DNA from: Mesorhizobium sp. ORS 3324
GTDB lineage: Bacteria; Pseudomonadota; Alphaproteobacteria; Rhizobiales; Rhizobiaceae
Direction of reading: 5' to 3'
NCBI GenBank assembly: GCA_000824825.2
Contig: LM655171.1
Span: 1 to 57,102, forward strand
DNA length: 57,102 bases
Positions 48,868 through 57,102 of the stretch are shown here, one piece after another; position 1 is the first letter of the stretch; every line of letters starts with the position of its first letter. The position numbers and the translations under genes are program-made. The notes beneath the pieces were generated by a model. That model had not been told where the DNA came from. It ran no database searches and saw nothing but the letters and a program-made list of their open reading frames with translations.

Positions 48868-49743
48868 ATGATCGAAACTTCGACCCATCCGCTCGACCAT
48901 CTGGTTCTGCCGACGCAGAGCCTCGAGGTCGCAAAACAGCGCCTGTCGTCGCTCGGCTTTGTCGTTGCGCCGACCGGCATCCATCCTTTCGGGACCGAGA
49001 ACGCCTGCGTCTTTTTTGCTGACGGCACCTATCTGGAGCCGCTGGCCATTGGCGATGGAAAAGCGGCCGAGCAGGCGATGACTGAAGGCAACGTCTTCGT
49101 CGTGCGCGATCGCCTTTACCGCGACAGGCTTGGCGAGGAAGGGTTTTCCGCCGTTGTCTTCGGGACGGCCGATGCCGATGCCGATCATGCACGCTATGTC
49201 GATGCGGGGCTGTCTGCCGGGAATACGCTGGGCTTTTCGCGCGCCTTCGCCGACCCGACCGGGAAGAGCGACACGGCATCGTTCAAACTGGCATTCGCGG
49301 CCGGCAGGGCAGCAACCGACGCATTCCTGTTTGCCTGCCAGCGCATCAACGCGCCGAAGATCGATCGCACGGCCCTGCAGGCTCATGCGAATGGGGTGAC
49401 CGGCATCGTCGAGATCGTCGCAGTCAGCGACAGGCCTTCGGGGCAGGCCCGGCTGGTGTCGACCGCCGCCGGCAAGGAGGGGGAACACCATGACAGGGTG
49501 GAACTGCCCAACGCGACTCTGACGGTTCTGACGCCCGACGCCTTTGCCTCGCGCTTCGGCGTTCCGGTAGGGTTCCCTTCGGATCTGCGTTTTGCGGCGA
49601 TCATTTTTTCGATCCGCGGCAGCGCCGCCGCCGCGCGCCTGCTTGCGGCCGGCGCAATCGAACACAACATGAGCGGCAGCGATATCGTCGTGCCGCCGGC
49701 GCCCGGTCAGGGCGCGACCTTCATCTTCCGGGAGATCCCATGA
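48868..49743 (+). CDS. VOC-superfamily (glyoxalase-like) protein
   Basis: 291 residues. The N-terminal THPLDHLVLPTQSLEVAKQRLSSLGF pattern and the FADGTYLEPLAI strand (about residues 50-61) indicate a glyoxalase-like fold. A second repeat begins near residue 165. The substrate is unknown. Its stop overlaps the kdsA start (ATGA at 49740), so the two are co-translated. Confidence 0.8.
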   Translation: MIETSTHPLDHLVLPTQSLEVAKQRLSSLGFVVAPTGIHPFGTENACVFFADGTYLEPLAIGDGKAAEQAMTEGNVFVVRDRLYRDRLGEEGFSAVVFGTADADADHARYVDAGLSAGNTLGFSRAFADPTGKSDTASFKLAFAAGRAATDAFLFACQRINAPKIDRTALQAHANGVTGIVEIVAVSDRPSGQARLVSTAAGKEGEHHDRVELPNATLTVLTPDAFASRFGVPVGFPSDLRFAAIIFSIRGSAAAARLLAAGAIEHNMSGSDIVVPPAPGQGATFIFREIP

Positions 49744-50585
49744 ACAAGCCCCTGGCGCCCAATGCATCGGTAACTGTCGGCAAGGTTCTGTTCGCCAACA
49801 ATGCGCCGCTATCGCTAATTGCCGGTCCCTGCCAGCTTGAATCGCGCCAGCATGCCTTCGACATGGCCGGCGCGCTGAAGGAACTGACCGAGCGGCTGGG
49901 CATCGGCCTCGTCTATAAGACAAGCTACGACAAGGCCAACCGCACTTCGCTGACGGCGACGCGCGGCGCCGGGCTCGAAGCGGCGATGCCGATCTTCGAC
50001 GATTTGCGCAAGACGTTTTCCATTCCCGTGCTGACCGACGTCCACACGGAGGAGCAGTGCGCGATCGTCGCGCCGCATGTCGACGTCCTGCAGATCCCGG
50101 CTTTCCTTTCACGCCAGACCGACATGCTGGTCGCAGCGGCGCGGACCGGCAAGGTCGTCAACGTGAAGAAAGGCCAGTTCCTTGCGCCGTGGGACATGAA
50201 GAATGTCGTCGCCAAGATCACGGGTTCCGGCAACGCCAATGTGCTAATCACCGAACGCGGTGCCTCCTTCGGCTACAACACGCTGGTGTCAGACATGCGC
50301 GCGCTGCCGATCATGGCCGAGATCGGAGCGCCGGTGATCTTCGACGCGACCCATTCCGTGCAGCAGCCTGGCGGGCAGGGCGGCTCCTCGGGCGGCGAGC
50401 GCCGCTATGTCGAAACCCTAGCCCGCGCAGCGGTCGCGGTTGGTGTTGCCGGGGTCTTCATCGAGACCCACCATGACCCGGACAACTCGACGTCTTCCGA
50501 CGGCCCCAACATGGTGCCGCTCAAGGACATGCCGGCGCTGCTGGAAAGGTTGATGGCGTTCGACCGGATCGCCAAGGGGCACTGA
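49740..50585 (+). CDS. kdsA: 3-deoxy-8-phosphooctulonate (KDO 8-P) synthase
   Basis: 281 residues. GPCQLESRQHAFDMA (about residues 25-39) and PAFLSRQTDMLVAAARTGKVVNVKKGQF (about 120-147) are typical; the segment FDATHSVQQPGGQGGSSGG holds the substrate-binding loop. It makes KDO 8-phosphate from arabinose 5-phosphate and PEP for the LPS inner core. It overlaps the VOC gene. Confidence 0.96.
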   Translation: MNKPLAPNASVTVGKVLFANNAPLSLIAGPCQLESRQHAFDMAGALKELTERLGIGLVYKTSYDKANRTSLTATRGAGLEAAMPIFDDLRKTFSIPVLTDVHTEEQCAIVAPHVDVLQIPAFLSRQTDMLVAAARTGKVVNVKKGQFLAPWDMKNVVAKITGSGNANVLITERGASFGYNTLVSDMRALPIMAEIGAPVIFDATHSVQQPGGQGGSSGGERRYVETLARAAVAVGVAGVFIETHHDPDNSTSSDGPNMVPLKDMPALLERLMAFDRIAKGH

Positions 50586-50684
50586 CACCCGCTGCACGCC
50601 CGCCCGGTCCCGCGCTGGCTTGTGGCTGCCAGTGGCCGGCTGTACGCTCACTTGTGCAACCGAGCGCCTTCGCAGGAGGAAGCC

Positions 50685-50888
50685 ATGTCTGTCGCCCGCG
50701 TCACCGAGATCACGTCATCGTCCACGAAGAGCTTTCAAGATGCCATCGAACAGGGCATTGCGCGTGCCGCAAAGACATTGAAGAACGTCGAGGGCGCGTG
50801 GATCCAGGACCAGAAGGTCGTGGTCGAGAACGGTAAGATCTCCGACTACCGCGTCAACATGAAGGTGACCTTCATCCTCACCGACTAG
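50685..50888 (+). CDS. Dodecin-family flavin-binding protein
   Basis: 67 residues from ATG at 50685 (GGAGGAAGCC upstream). SVARVTEITSSSTKSFQDAIEQ and the tail VNMKVTFILTD match dodecins, which form dodecamers that store or buffer riboflavin/FMN. Trp43 (VEGAWIQDQK) fits the flavin-stacking position. Confidence 0.9.
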   Translation: MSVARVTEITSSSTKSFQDAIEQGIARAAKTLKNVEGAWIQDQKVVVENGKISDYRVNMKVTFILTD

Positions 50889-50973
50889 GATCGGGGTGCC
50901 GGCGGAAAAGTCCGGAACCTTCGACAGCTCCTCTCATTGTCCAAACAGGCATTCAACCGAGAGGAGCAGCATC

Positions 50974-51339
50974 ATGACCACCCCGTCCGGCCACACTGAC
51001 GCGATTGCCGCCTCACGCGTCATCGGCACGTCGGTCTACAACACCGAAGGCGACAGCATCGGCAGCGTCGAGGATGTCATGCTCGACAAGATGTCGAACG
51101 GCATCATGTTCGCGGTGATCGGTTTCGGCGGATTTCTCGGCATTGGCGAGAAATATCACGCCGTTCCGTGGGCAACCCTCGACTATGACAAGGACAAGGG
51201 CGGCTACGTCGTGCCCTTCACCAAGGAGCAGCTTAAGGCCGCGCCCGCCTATTCGATCAAGGAGTTGACCGGCGCCGACGGCGAAGCGGCGCGCAACGCG
51301 TCCTTCGATTACTATCAGGTGACACCCTACTGGCACTGA
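50974..51339 (+). CDS. PRC-barrel domain protein
   Basis: 121 residues from ATG at 50974 (GAGAGGAGC upstream). The PRC-barrel is seen in VIGTSVYNTEGDSIGSVEDVMLDKMSNGIMFAVIGFGGFLGIG (about 15-57), followed by AVPWATLDYD. Such small PRC proteins are frequent in rhizobia, often stress-linked; the role here is unknown. Confidence 0.87.
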   Translation: MTTPSGHTDAIAASRVIGTSVYNTEGDSIGSVEDVMLDKMSNGIMFAVIGFGGFLGIGEKYHAVPWATLDYDKDKGGYVVPFTKEQLKAAPAYSIKELTGADGEAARNASFDYYQVTPYWH

Positions 51340-51355
51340 CGATCGCTGCGGGAAT

Positions 51356-51396
51356 CAAAAAGGCCCCGGTCTGACGGATGTCTGACGAGGGCCTTT
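51356..51396 (+). terminator. Bidirectional terminator between PRC-barrel and mini-lipoprotein genes
   Basis: AAAAAGGCCC and GGGCCTTTT flank a variable interior of about 20 bases that contains two copies of TCTGACG. It has T-runs on both strands and separates two convergent genes. Confidence 0.75.
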
Positions 51397-51406
51397 TGGC
51401 TTGGAT

Positions 51407-51529
51407 CTACTCGTTTGCGTGAAGGGCCGGCACTTGCACCGCGCCTTGCGGGGGTTTCTGGTTGTTGCACGACGTCAGAAACGCCGCCGCGATCAGAAAC
51501 AAACTCACGATACCGCTCAACTGGGACAT
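51407..51529 (-). CDS. Small lipoprotein, 40 residues
   Basis: 40 residues from ATG at 51529. A hydrophobic signal (GIVSLFLIAAAFLTSC) ends in a lipobox FLTSC at about residues 17-21, after which only about 19 residues remain (Asn/Gln/Pro-rich). AGGAG precedes the ATG on the minus strand. The lipobox makes a real gene likely. Function unknown; such mini-lipoproteins are often missed by annotation. Confidence 0.6.
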   Translation of the reverse strand: MSQLSGIVSLFLIAAAFLTSCNNQKPPQGAVQVPALHANE

Positions 51530-51608
51530 GGCGAAACTCCTCCTGTTTCGCCCCGCGCGAATCCGATCATAAATCAGAACGGTGTCTGATACGCATGACG
51601 TATGATGA

Positions 51609-53003
<1,395 letters not shown>

Positions 53004-53025
53004 TCCGGGTTCATTCAGAACCAAC

Positions 53026-53055
53026 AAAAAGGGCGGGGCATTCCCCGCCCTTTTT
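53026..53055 (+). terminator. Terminator after eno
   Basis: AAAAAGGGCGGGG and CCCCGCCCTTTTT form a perfect stem around CATT. It lies 22 bases after the eno stop. Confidence 0.93.
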
Positions 53056-53161
53056 GTTTGTGCGGACCTCGCGCCCGGCCGGCCGTAACCGTCCATTAAG
53101 CACAATTGAGCGAAAAGAGACTCCATGGTCGCTTGCGTTCGCGGCCGCGAGGGTTCGGGTC

Positions 53162-53485
53162 ATGTGGACACGTCAGCACAAGCAGAGAAACACCGGCAGG
53201 CTGATCATTCCGTCGCTCTGCGTGCTGTTCCTGGCCTATTTCGGCTTCCATGCCTATCACGGCGAGTTCGGCATCTATTCCAAATATCGGCTGCAGGCTC
53301 AGGCGGCCGAGTTGCAGGCCCAACTCGACGCGGTCAAGGCGCGCCGGACCGACCTCGAACGCCGCGTTCAGCTTTTGCATGAGGGAACGCTGGAGAAGGA
53401 CATGCTTGACGAGCAGGCCCGAAAGGCGCTCAATTTGTCCCAGCCCGACGAAATCACCATCATGCTGCCCGCCGCAGCGAAATAA
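53162..53485 (+). CDS. FtsB/DivIC-like septum formation initiator
   Basis: 107 residues from ATG at 53162. A single membrane span lies at about residues 14-32 (LIIPSLCVLFLAYFGFHAYH), followed by a coiled coil, about 40-75 (LQAQAAELQAQLDAVKARRTDLERRV), and a short tail. This is the layout of FtsB. In alphaproteobacteria this gene regularly sits between eno and pdhA, which supports the call. Confidence 0.85.
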   Translation: MWTRQHKQRNTGRLIIPSLCVLFLAYFGFHAYHGEFGIYSKYRLQAQAAELQAQLDAVKARRTDLERRVQLLHEGTLEKDMLDEQARKALNLSQPDEITIMLPAAAK

Positions 53486-53534
53486 CCGAGTTTCGGTTAA
53501 TCGCGCTTATTTGCAATGATTCTAATCGCTTAGA

Positions 53535-53585
53535 CGCATGCCAGCCATGCATTTTTCAGCATGGCGCAATGCATTTTGGCATGTT
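53535..53585. promoter_or_regulatory. Nested repeats upstream of pdhA
   Basis: CCATGC (53545-53550) and GCATGG (53559-53564) are inverted around 8 bases; GCATGCCA near 53536 and TGGCATG near 53577 form an outer inverted pair; ATGCATTTT is repeated directly at 53547 and 53569. Such overlapping dyads ahead of a catabolic operon suggest an operator for the pdh genes. The binding protein cannot be named. Confidence 0.4.
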
Positions 53586-53660
53586 AGCCTCCCTCAAATC
53601 GGTGGGGAGACGATCGATCTCCCTGAATGTCCGCGAAGAGACGCCAACAGGGAGTGATGC

Positions 53661-54698
53661 ATGGCCACCGCCGCCAGAAAAGCGCCTGCCAAATCCAAAT
53701 CCGACAAACAGCCGAACCTTTCCGCGCCCAAACCGGCCGAATTCACCAAGGAAGAAGAGCTTTCCGCCTACCGGAACATGCTGCTCATCCGCCGCTTCGA
53801 GGAGAAGGCGGGTCAGCTTTACGGCATGGGCTTCATCGGCGGCTTCTGCCATCTCTATATCGGCCAGGAGGCCGTCGTCACCGGCATGAAGATGGCGCTG
53901 GTCGAGGGCGACCAGATGATCACCGCCTATCGCGACCACGGCCATATGCTGGCGATGGAATTGTCGCCGCGCGGCGTGATGGCCGAGCTCACCGGGCGCC
54001 GCGGCGGCCTGTCGAAAGGCAAGGGCGGTTCCATGCACATGTTCTCCAAGGAGAAGCATTTCTATGGCGGCCATGGCATTGTCGGCGCGCAGGTGTCGCT
54101 CGGCACCGGGCTCGCCTTCGCCAACCGCTACCGCGACAACAAGAACGTCACGCTGACTTATTTTGGTGACGGCGCGGCCAATCAGGGCCAGGTCTACGAA
54201 AGCTTCAACATGGCTTCGCTCTGGAAGCTGCCGGTGATCTACGTCATCGAGAACAACCGCTACGCCATGGGCACCTCCGTCTCGCGCTCTTCCGCAGAGA
54301 CCGATTTCTCGCATCGCGGCGCCTCCTTCAAGATCCCGGGCATCCAGGTCGACGGCATGGATGTCCGCGCCGTGAAGGCCGCCGGCAACCTCGCCGCCGA
54401 ATGGTGCCGCGCCGGCAACGGTCCGCTGATCCTCGAAATGCAGACCTATCGCTATCGCGGCCACTCGATGTCCGATCCGGCAAAATACCGTTCCAAGGAG
54501 GAAGTGCAGAAGATGCGCTCCGAGCGTGACCCGATCGAGCAGGTCAGGGTGCGCCTGCTCGACAAGAAGTGGGCAAGCGAGGATGAGCTCAAAGCCATCG
54601 ACAAGGAGGTCCGCGACGTTGTCGCCGACGCCGCCGAATTCGCCCAGAACGATGCCGAGCCGGATCCGTCCGAGCTCTGGACCGACGTGCTGCTTTAA
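53661..54698 (+). CDS. pdhA: Pyruvate dehydrogenase E1 component, alpha subunit
   Basis: 345 residues from ATG at 53661 (AGGGAGTG upstream). After an Ala/Lys-rich N-terminus the E1 alpha domain begins near residue 32. The thiamine diphosphate motif GDGAANQGQVYESFN is at about 169-183, and HSMSDPAKYRS is the phosphorylation-loop equivalent. With PdhB it decarboxylates pyruvate and passes the hydroxyethyl group to E2. Confidence 0.96.
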   Translation: MATAARKAPAKSKSDKQPNLSAPKPAEFTKEEELSAYRNMLLIRRFEEKAGQLYGMGFIGGFCHLYIGQEAVVTGMKMALVEGDQMITAYRDHGHMLAMELSPRGVMAELTGRRGGLSKGKGGSMHMFSKEKHFYGGHGIVGAQVSLGTGLAFANRYRDNKNVTLTYFGDGAANQGQVYESFNMASLWKLPVIYVIENNRYAMGTSVSRSSAETDFSHRGASFKIPGIQVDGMDVRAVKAAGNLAAEWCRAGNGPLILEMQTYRYRGHSMSDPAKYRSKEEVQKMRSERDPIEQVRVRLLDKKWASEDELKAIDKEVRDVVADAAEFAQNDAEPDPSELWTDVLL

Positions 54699-54713
54699 GG
54701 AGAGGGTAAGGAC

Positions 54714-56102
54714 ATGCCGATCGAAATTCTCATGCCCGCCCTCTCGCCGACGATGGAAGAGGGCAATCTTTCCAAATGGCTGAAGAACGAAGGCGACCAG
54801 GTCGTCGCCGGTGACGTGATCGCCGAGATCGAGACCGACAAGGCGACGATGGAAGTCGAAGCGGTCGACGAAGGCACGCTTGGCAAGATCCTGGTCGCTG
54901 CCGGCACCGAAGGCGTCAAGGTCAACACGCCGATCGCGGTGCTTTTGCAGGACGGCGAGAGCGCCGCCGATGTCGGAAAGGGGGCCGCGCCGGCCAAGGC
55001 GGAAGCTCCGGCCAAGGCCGAGGCGCCCGCTGCACAGGAAGAGAAGGCGCCGGCAGCGCCCATCGCTGCCGCGCCCAAGGCGGAGATTGCCGCCGATCCG
55101 GACATTCCCGCTGGCACCGAAATGGTCTCGACCACGGTGCGCGAGGCGCTTCGCGACGCCATGGCCGAAGAAATGCGCCGCGACGGCGACGTCTTCGTCA
55201 TGGGCGAGGAGGTTGCCGAATACCAGGGCGCCTACAAGATCACGCAAGGCCTGCTGCAGGAGTTCGGGCCGCGGCGCGTCGTCGACACGCCGATCACCGA
55301 GCATGGCTTCGCCGGCGTCGGCGTTGGCGCCGCGATGGCCGGTTTGAAGCCGATAGTCGAGTTCATGACCTTCAACTTCGCCATGCAGGCGATCGACCAG
55401 ATCATCAACTCGGCCGCCAAGACGCTCTATATGTCCGGCGGCCAGATGGGCGCGCCGATCGTGTTCCGCGGCCCGAACGGCGCCGCGGCAAGAGTCGCAG
55501 CCCAGCACTCGCAATGCTATGCCGCCTGGTATAGCCACATCCCCGGCCTGAAGGTGGTGATGCCGTATACGGCCGCCGACGCCAAGGGCCTGCTCAAGGC
55601 CGCGATTCGCGACCCGAATCCGGTCATCTTCCTGGAGAACGAGATCCTCTACGGCCAGTCCTTCGACGTGCCGAAGCTCGACGATTTCGTGCTGCCGATC
55701 GGCAAGGCGCGTGTCCACAAGCAGGGCAAGGACGTCACTATCGTCTCCTTCGGCATCGGCATGACCTACGCGGTCAAGGCTGAAGCCGAGCTGCGCGGCA
55801 TGGGCATCGACGCCGAGATCATCGATTTGAGAACCGTCCGGCCGCTCGACTTCGACACCGTCATCGCCTCGGTCAAGAAGACCAACCGGCTGGTGGTGGT
55901 GGAGGAAGGCTTCCCGCAGAGCTCGGTCGGCGACCACATCGCCAGCCAGGTGTCGCAGCGCGCCTTCGACTTCCTCGACGCGCCGGTGATCACCATTGCC
56001 GGCAAGGACGTTCCTATGCCATACGCGGCGAACCTCGAGAAGCTTGCGCTGCCCAATGTCGGCGAGGTCGTCGAGGCAGTCAAAGCCGTCACCTATCGAT
56101 AA
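54714..56102 (+). CDS. pdhB: Pyruvate dehydrogenase E1 component, beta subunit with N-terminal lipoyl domain
   Basis: 462 residues. The first about 78 residues are a lipoyl domain with the lipoylation site Lys43 in [11 protein letters not shown]; an Ala/Pro/Lys-rich linker follows (about 85-125). The E1 beta transketolase-like domain starts near residue 135 ([17 protein letters not shown]). A lipoyl domain on E1 beta is known from rhizobia and their relatives. The gene follows pdhA after 15 bases. Confidence 0.95.
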   Translation: MPIEILMPALSPTMEEGNLSKWLKNEGDQVVAGDVIAEIETDKATMEVEAVDEGTLGKILVAAGTEGVKVNTPIAVLLQDGESAADVGKGAAPAKAEAPAKAEAPAAQEEKAPAAPIAAAPKAEIAADPDIPAGTEMVSTTVREALRDAMAEEMRRDGDVFVMGEEVAEYQGAYKITQGLLQEFGPRRVVDTPITEHGFAGVGVGAAMAGLKPIVEFMTFNFAMQAIDQIINSAAKTLYMSGGQMGAPIVFRGPNGAAARVAAQHSQCYAAWYSHIPGLKVVMPYTAADAKGLLKAAIRDPNPVIFLENEILYGQSFDVPKLDDFVLPIGKARVHKQGKDVTIVSFGIGMTYAVKAEAELRGMGIDAEIIDLRTVRPLDFDTVIASVKKTNRLVVVEEGFPQSSVGDHIASQVSQRAFDFLDAPVITIAGKDVPMPYAANLEKLALPNVGEVVEAVKAVTYR

Positions 56103-56114
56103 GGAACGACGCCG

Positions 56115-56402
56115 ATGCCGTCCTTCTGGGTCTTGGCCGCCGTCGTCGCGCCCACCGTGGGGATTGCTTTCCTGGTGCGCTCCATGACGGGCAAATTCGA
56201 TGCGATCCTGCTGATGCTCAGCGGTGTCGCCTCGCTGGTCCTCGCAACCGTTGCGACAGGCGCCGCCCAGGTCGACCAGACGGGCGACATGATGAGCCTG
56301 GAAATGACCAAAAGCAGTTTCCACTTCGGCGTGCTGCCGCCGGTCTTCATCGTCGCCACGCTGACGGTCATGCGCGGCCTGTTCAAATACATTCAGGAGT
56401 GA
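56115..56402 (+). CDS. Membrane protein encoded between pdhB and pdhC
   Basis: 95 residues. Three hydrophobic stretches are visible: about residues 4-21, 30-50 and 72-88. No lipoyl or E1/E2 motif is present. It starts 12 bases after pdhB and ends 3 bases before pdhC, so it is almost certainly co-transcribed and maybe coupled. Function unknown. I do not recognise the family. Confidence 0.75.
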   Translation: MPSFWVLAAVVAPTVGIAFLVRSMTGKFDAILLMLSGVASLVLATVATGAAQVDQTGDMMSLEMTKSSFHFGVLPPVFIVATLTVMRGLFKYIQE

Positions 56403-56405
56403 GCG

Positions 56406-57102
56406 ATGCCAATCAACATCACCATGCCGGCCCTGTCGCCCACGATGGAAGAGGGCAATCTAGCCAAATGGCTGGTCAAGGAAGGCGACAAGGTTTCGCC
56501 CGGCGACGTGATCGCCGAGATCGAGACCGACAAGGCGACGATGGAAGTCGAGGCCGTCGATGAAGGCACCGTCGCCAAGCTCGTCGTTCCGGCCGGAACC
56601 GAAGGCGTCAAGGTCAACGCGGTGATCGCCATCCTGGCCGGTGAAGGCGAGGATGCCGGCGCTGCCGCGAAGAGCGATGGCGCTGCTGCACCCAAGGCGG
56701 AAGCGCCGAAGGCGGAAACTGCGAAAGCCGAAGCGCCCAAGGAAGCGCCGAAGCCGGCAGCAGCCCCAGCGCCCGCACCGGCGAAAGCCGAGCCTGCCCC
56801 GGTCGCCAACGGCCACGCCGGCGGCGAGCGCGTGTTCGCCTCGCCGCTTGCCCGCCGTATAGCCAAGGATGCCGGCGTCGACGTCGCAGCGCTGAGCGGC
56901 TCCGGACCGCATGGCCGCGTGGTGAAGGCCGACGTCGAAGCAGCGATCGCTTCCGGCGGCGCCAAGGCAGCACCTGCCGCCAAGGCGCCGGCCGAGGCAC
57001 CGGCGGCCGCGCCGGCTGCCAGGCCGATGTCGGACGACCAGGTGCTGAAGCTGTTCGCGGAAGGCTCCTACGAGCTCGTCGCGCACGACAACATGCGCAA
57101 GA
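56406..57102 (+). CDS. pdhC: Pyruvate dehydrogenase E2 (dihydrolipoamide acetyltransferase), N-terminal part
   Basis: The first 232 codons are in the window. A lipoyl domain (about residues 1-78, lipoyl Lys43 in [11 protein letters not shown]) is nearly identical at its start to that of PdhB. An Ala/Pro/Lys linker (about 83-133) and the peripheral subunit-binding domain (VFASPLARRIAKDAG, about 140-154) follow. The catalytic acetyltransferase domain lies beyond the window end. Confidence 0.94.
   Translation, partial: MPINITMPALSPTMEEGNLAKWLVKEGDKVSPGDVIAEIETDKATMEVEAVDEGTVAKLVVPAGTEGVKVNAVIAILAGEGEDAGAAAKSDGAAAPKAEAPKAETAKAEAPKEAPKPAAAPAPAPAKAEPAPVANGHAGGERVFASPLARRIAKDAGVDVAALSGSGPHGRVVKADVEAAIASGGAKAAPAAKAPAEAPAAAPAARPMSDDQVLKLFAEGSYELVAHDNMRK

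Noticed and set aside
53556..56324. Antisense open frame of 922 residues over pdhA-pdhB
   Set aside because: It is the shadow of two clear enzyme genes in GC-rich DNA. Its composition (rich in Asp, His, Arg, Gly, Leu) is typical of antisense frames, and it has no recognised domain.
56406..56560. Near-identical lipoyl domains of PdhB and PdhC as an assembly duplication error
   Set aside because: The similarity lies within the lipoyl domain only, with different linkers and following domains; a lipoylated E1 beta is established for rhizobia.

Overview
The window reads as a chromosomal segment of a GC-rich alphaproteobacterium of the order Rhizobiales, most like Mesorhizobium or a close Phyllobacteriaceae relative. 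This rests on recognised gene content and order, not on a database search. The clues are: a tuf-S10-spc-alpha ribosomal superoperon lacking rpsD, rpmJ and infA; a eukaryotic-type glutamine synthetase II (glnII) beside glnB-glnA; a PdhB subunit with its own lipoyl domain; the order kdsA...eno-ftsB-like-pdhA-pdhB-pdhC; and several families of short intergenic palindromes of the kind common in rhizobial genomes.

Layout. 1-14908: the 3' end of tuf, then the S10, spc and alpha ribosomal protein genes with secY, adk, rpoA and rplQ, all on the + strand, ending at a terminator near 14950. Several spacers inside this superoperon hold long imperfect palindromes. 15099-21920: a Do/DegQ-type periplasmic protease, rarA, an LpxO-like Asp/Asn hydroxylase-family membrane protein, then a tight RluC-type pseudouridine synthase / EamA transporter / ATP12 chaperone run. 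22260-24202: an MHS-family symporter with an unusual periplasmic insertion of about 190 residues. 24228-28997: a nitrogen-assimilation cluster with a DUF2735-like small gene, glnII, an internally duplicated membrane protein, and convergent glnB-glnA. Both glutamine synthetase units have recognisable sigma-54 promoters and NtrC-like sites. 29343-36672: bifunctional NAD(P)HX repair enzyme, a GT9 glycosyltransferase, pccB, a DEAD-box-family helicase and an alpha/beta hydrolase. 36675-41672: SDR, then cysK / AlaX / sulfurtransferase / GNAT, then a DUF1203 protein. 41673-42104: a 432-base gap with a perfect TGTGA-N6-TCACA palindrome, a hairpin and an orphan intrinsic terminator, so a small RNA is possible. 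42105-48126: ald with a divergent Lrp-type regulator, 5-formyl-THF cyclo-ligase, NDH-2 and a Tat-exported nucleotidase. 48259-53485: small genes (Dabb, VOC, dodecin, PRC-barrel, a mini-lipoprotein) around kdsA and eno, then an FtsB-like septum protein. 53661-57102: the pyruvate dehydrogenase genes pdhA, pdhB, a 95-residue membrane protein and the start of pdhC.

Most of the window is core housekeeping. I see no insertion sequence, prophage, CRISPR array, rRNA or convincing tRNA. The most notable signals are the palindromes inside the essential ribosomal operon, the orphan structured gap at 41790-41980, the sigma-54/NtrC architecture with an uncharacterised duplicated membrane protein between the two glutamine synthetases, and a few family outliers (MHS symporter with a large loop, helicase with DEGD in motif II, a membrane microprotein inside the pdh operon).
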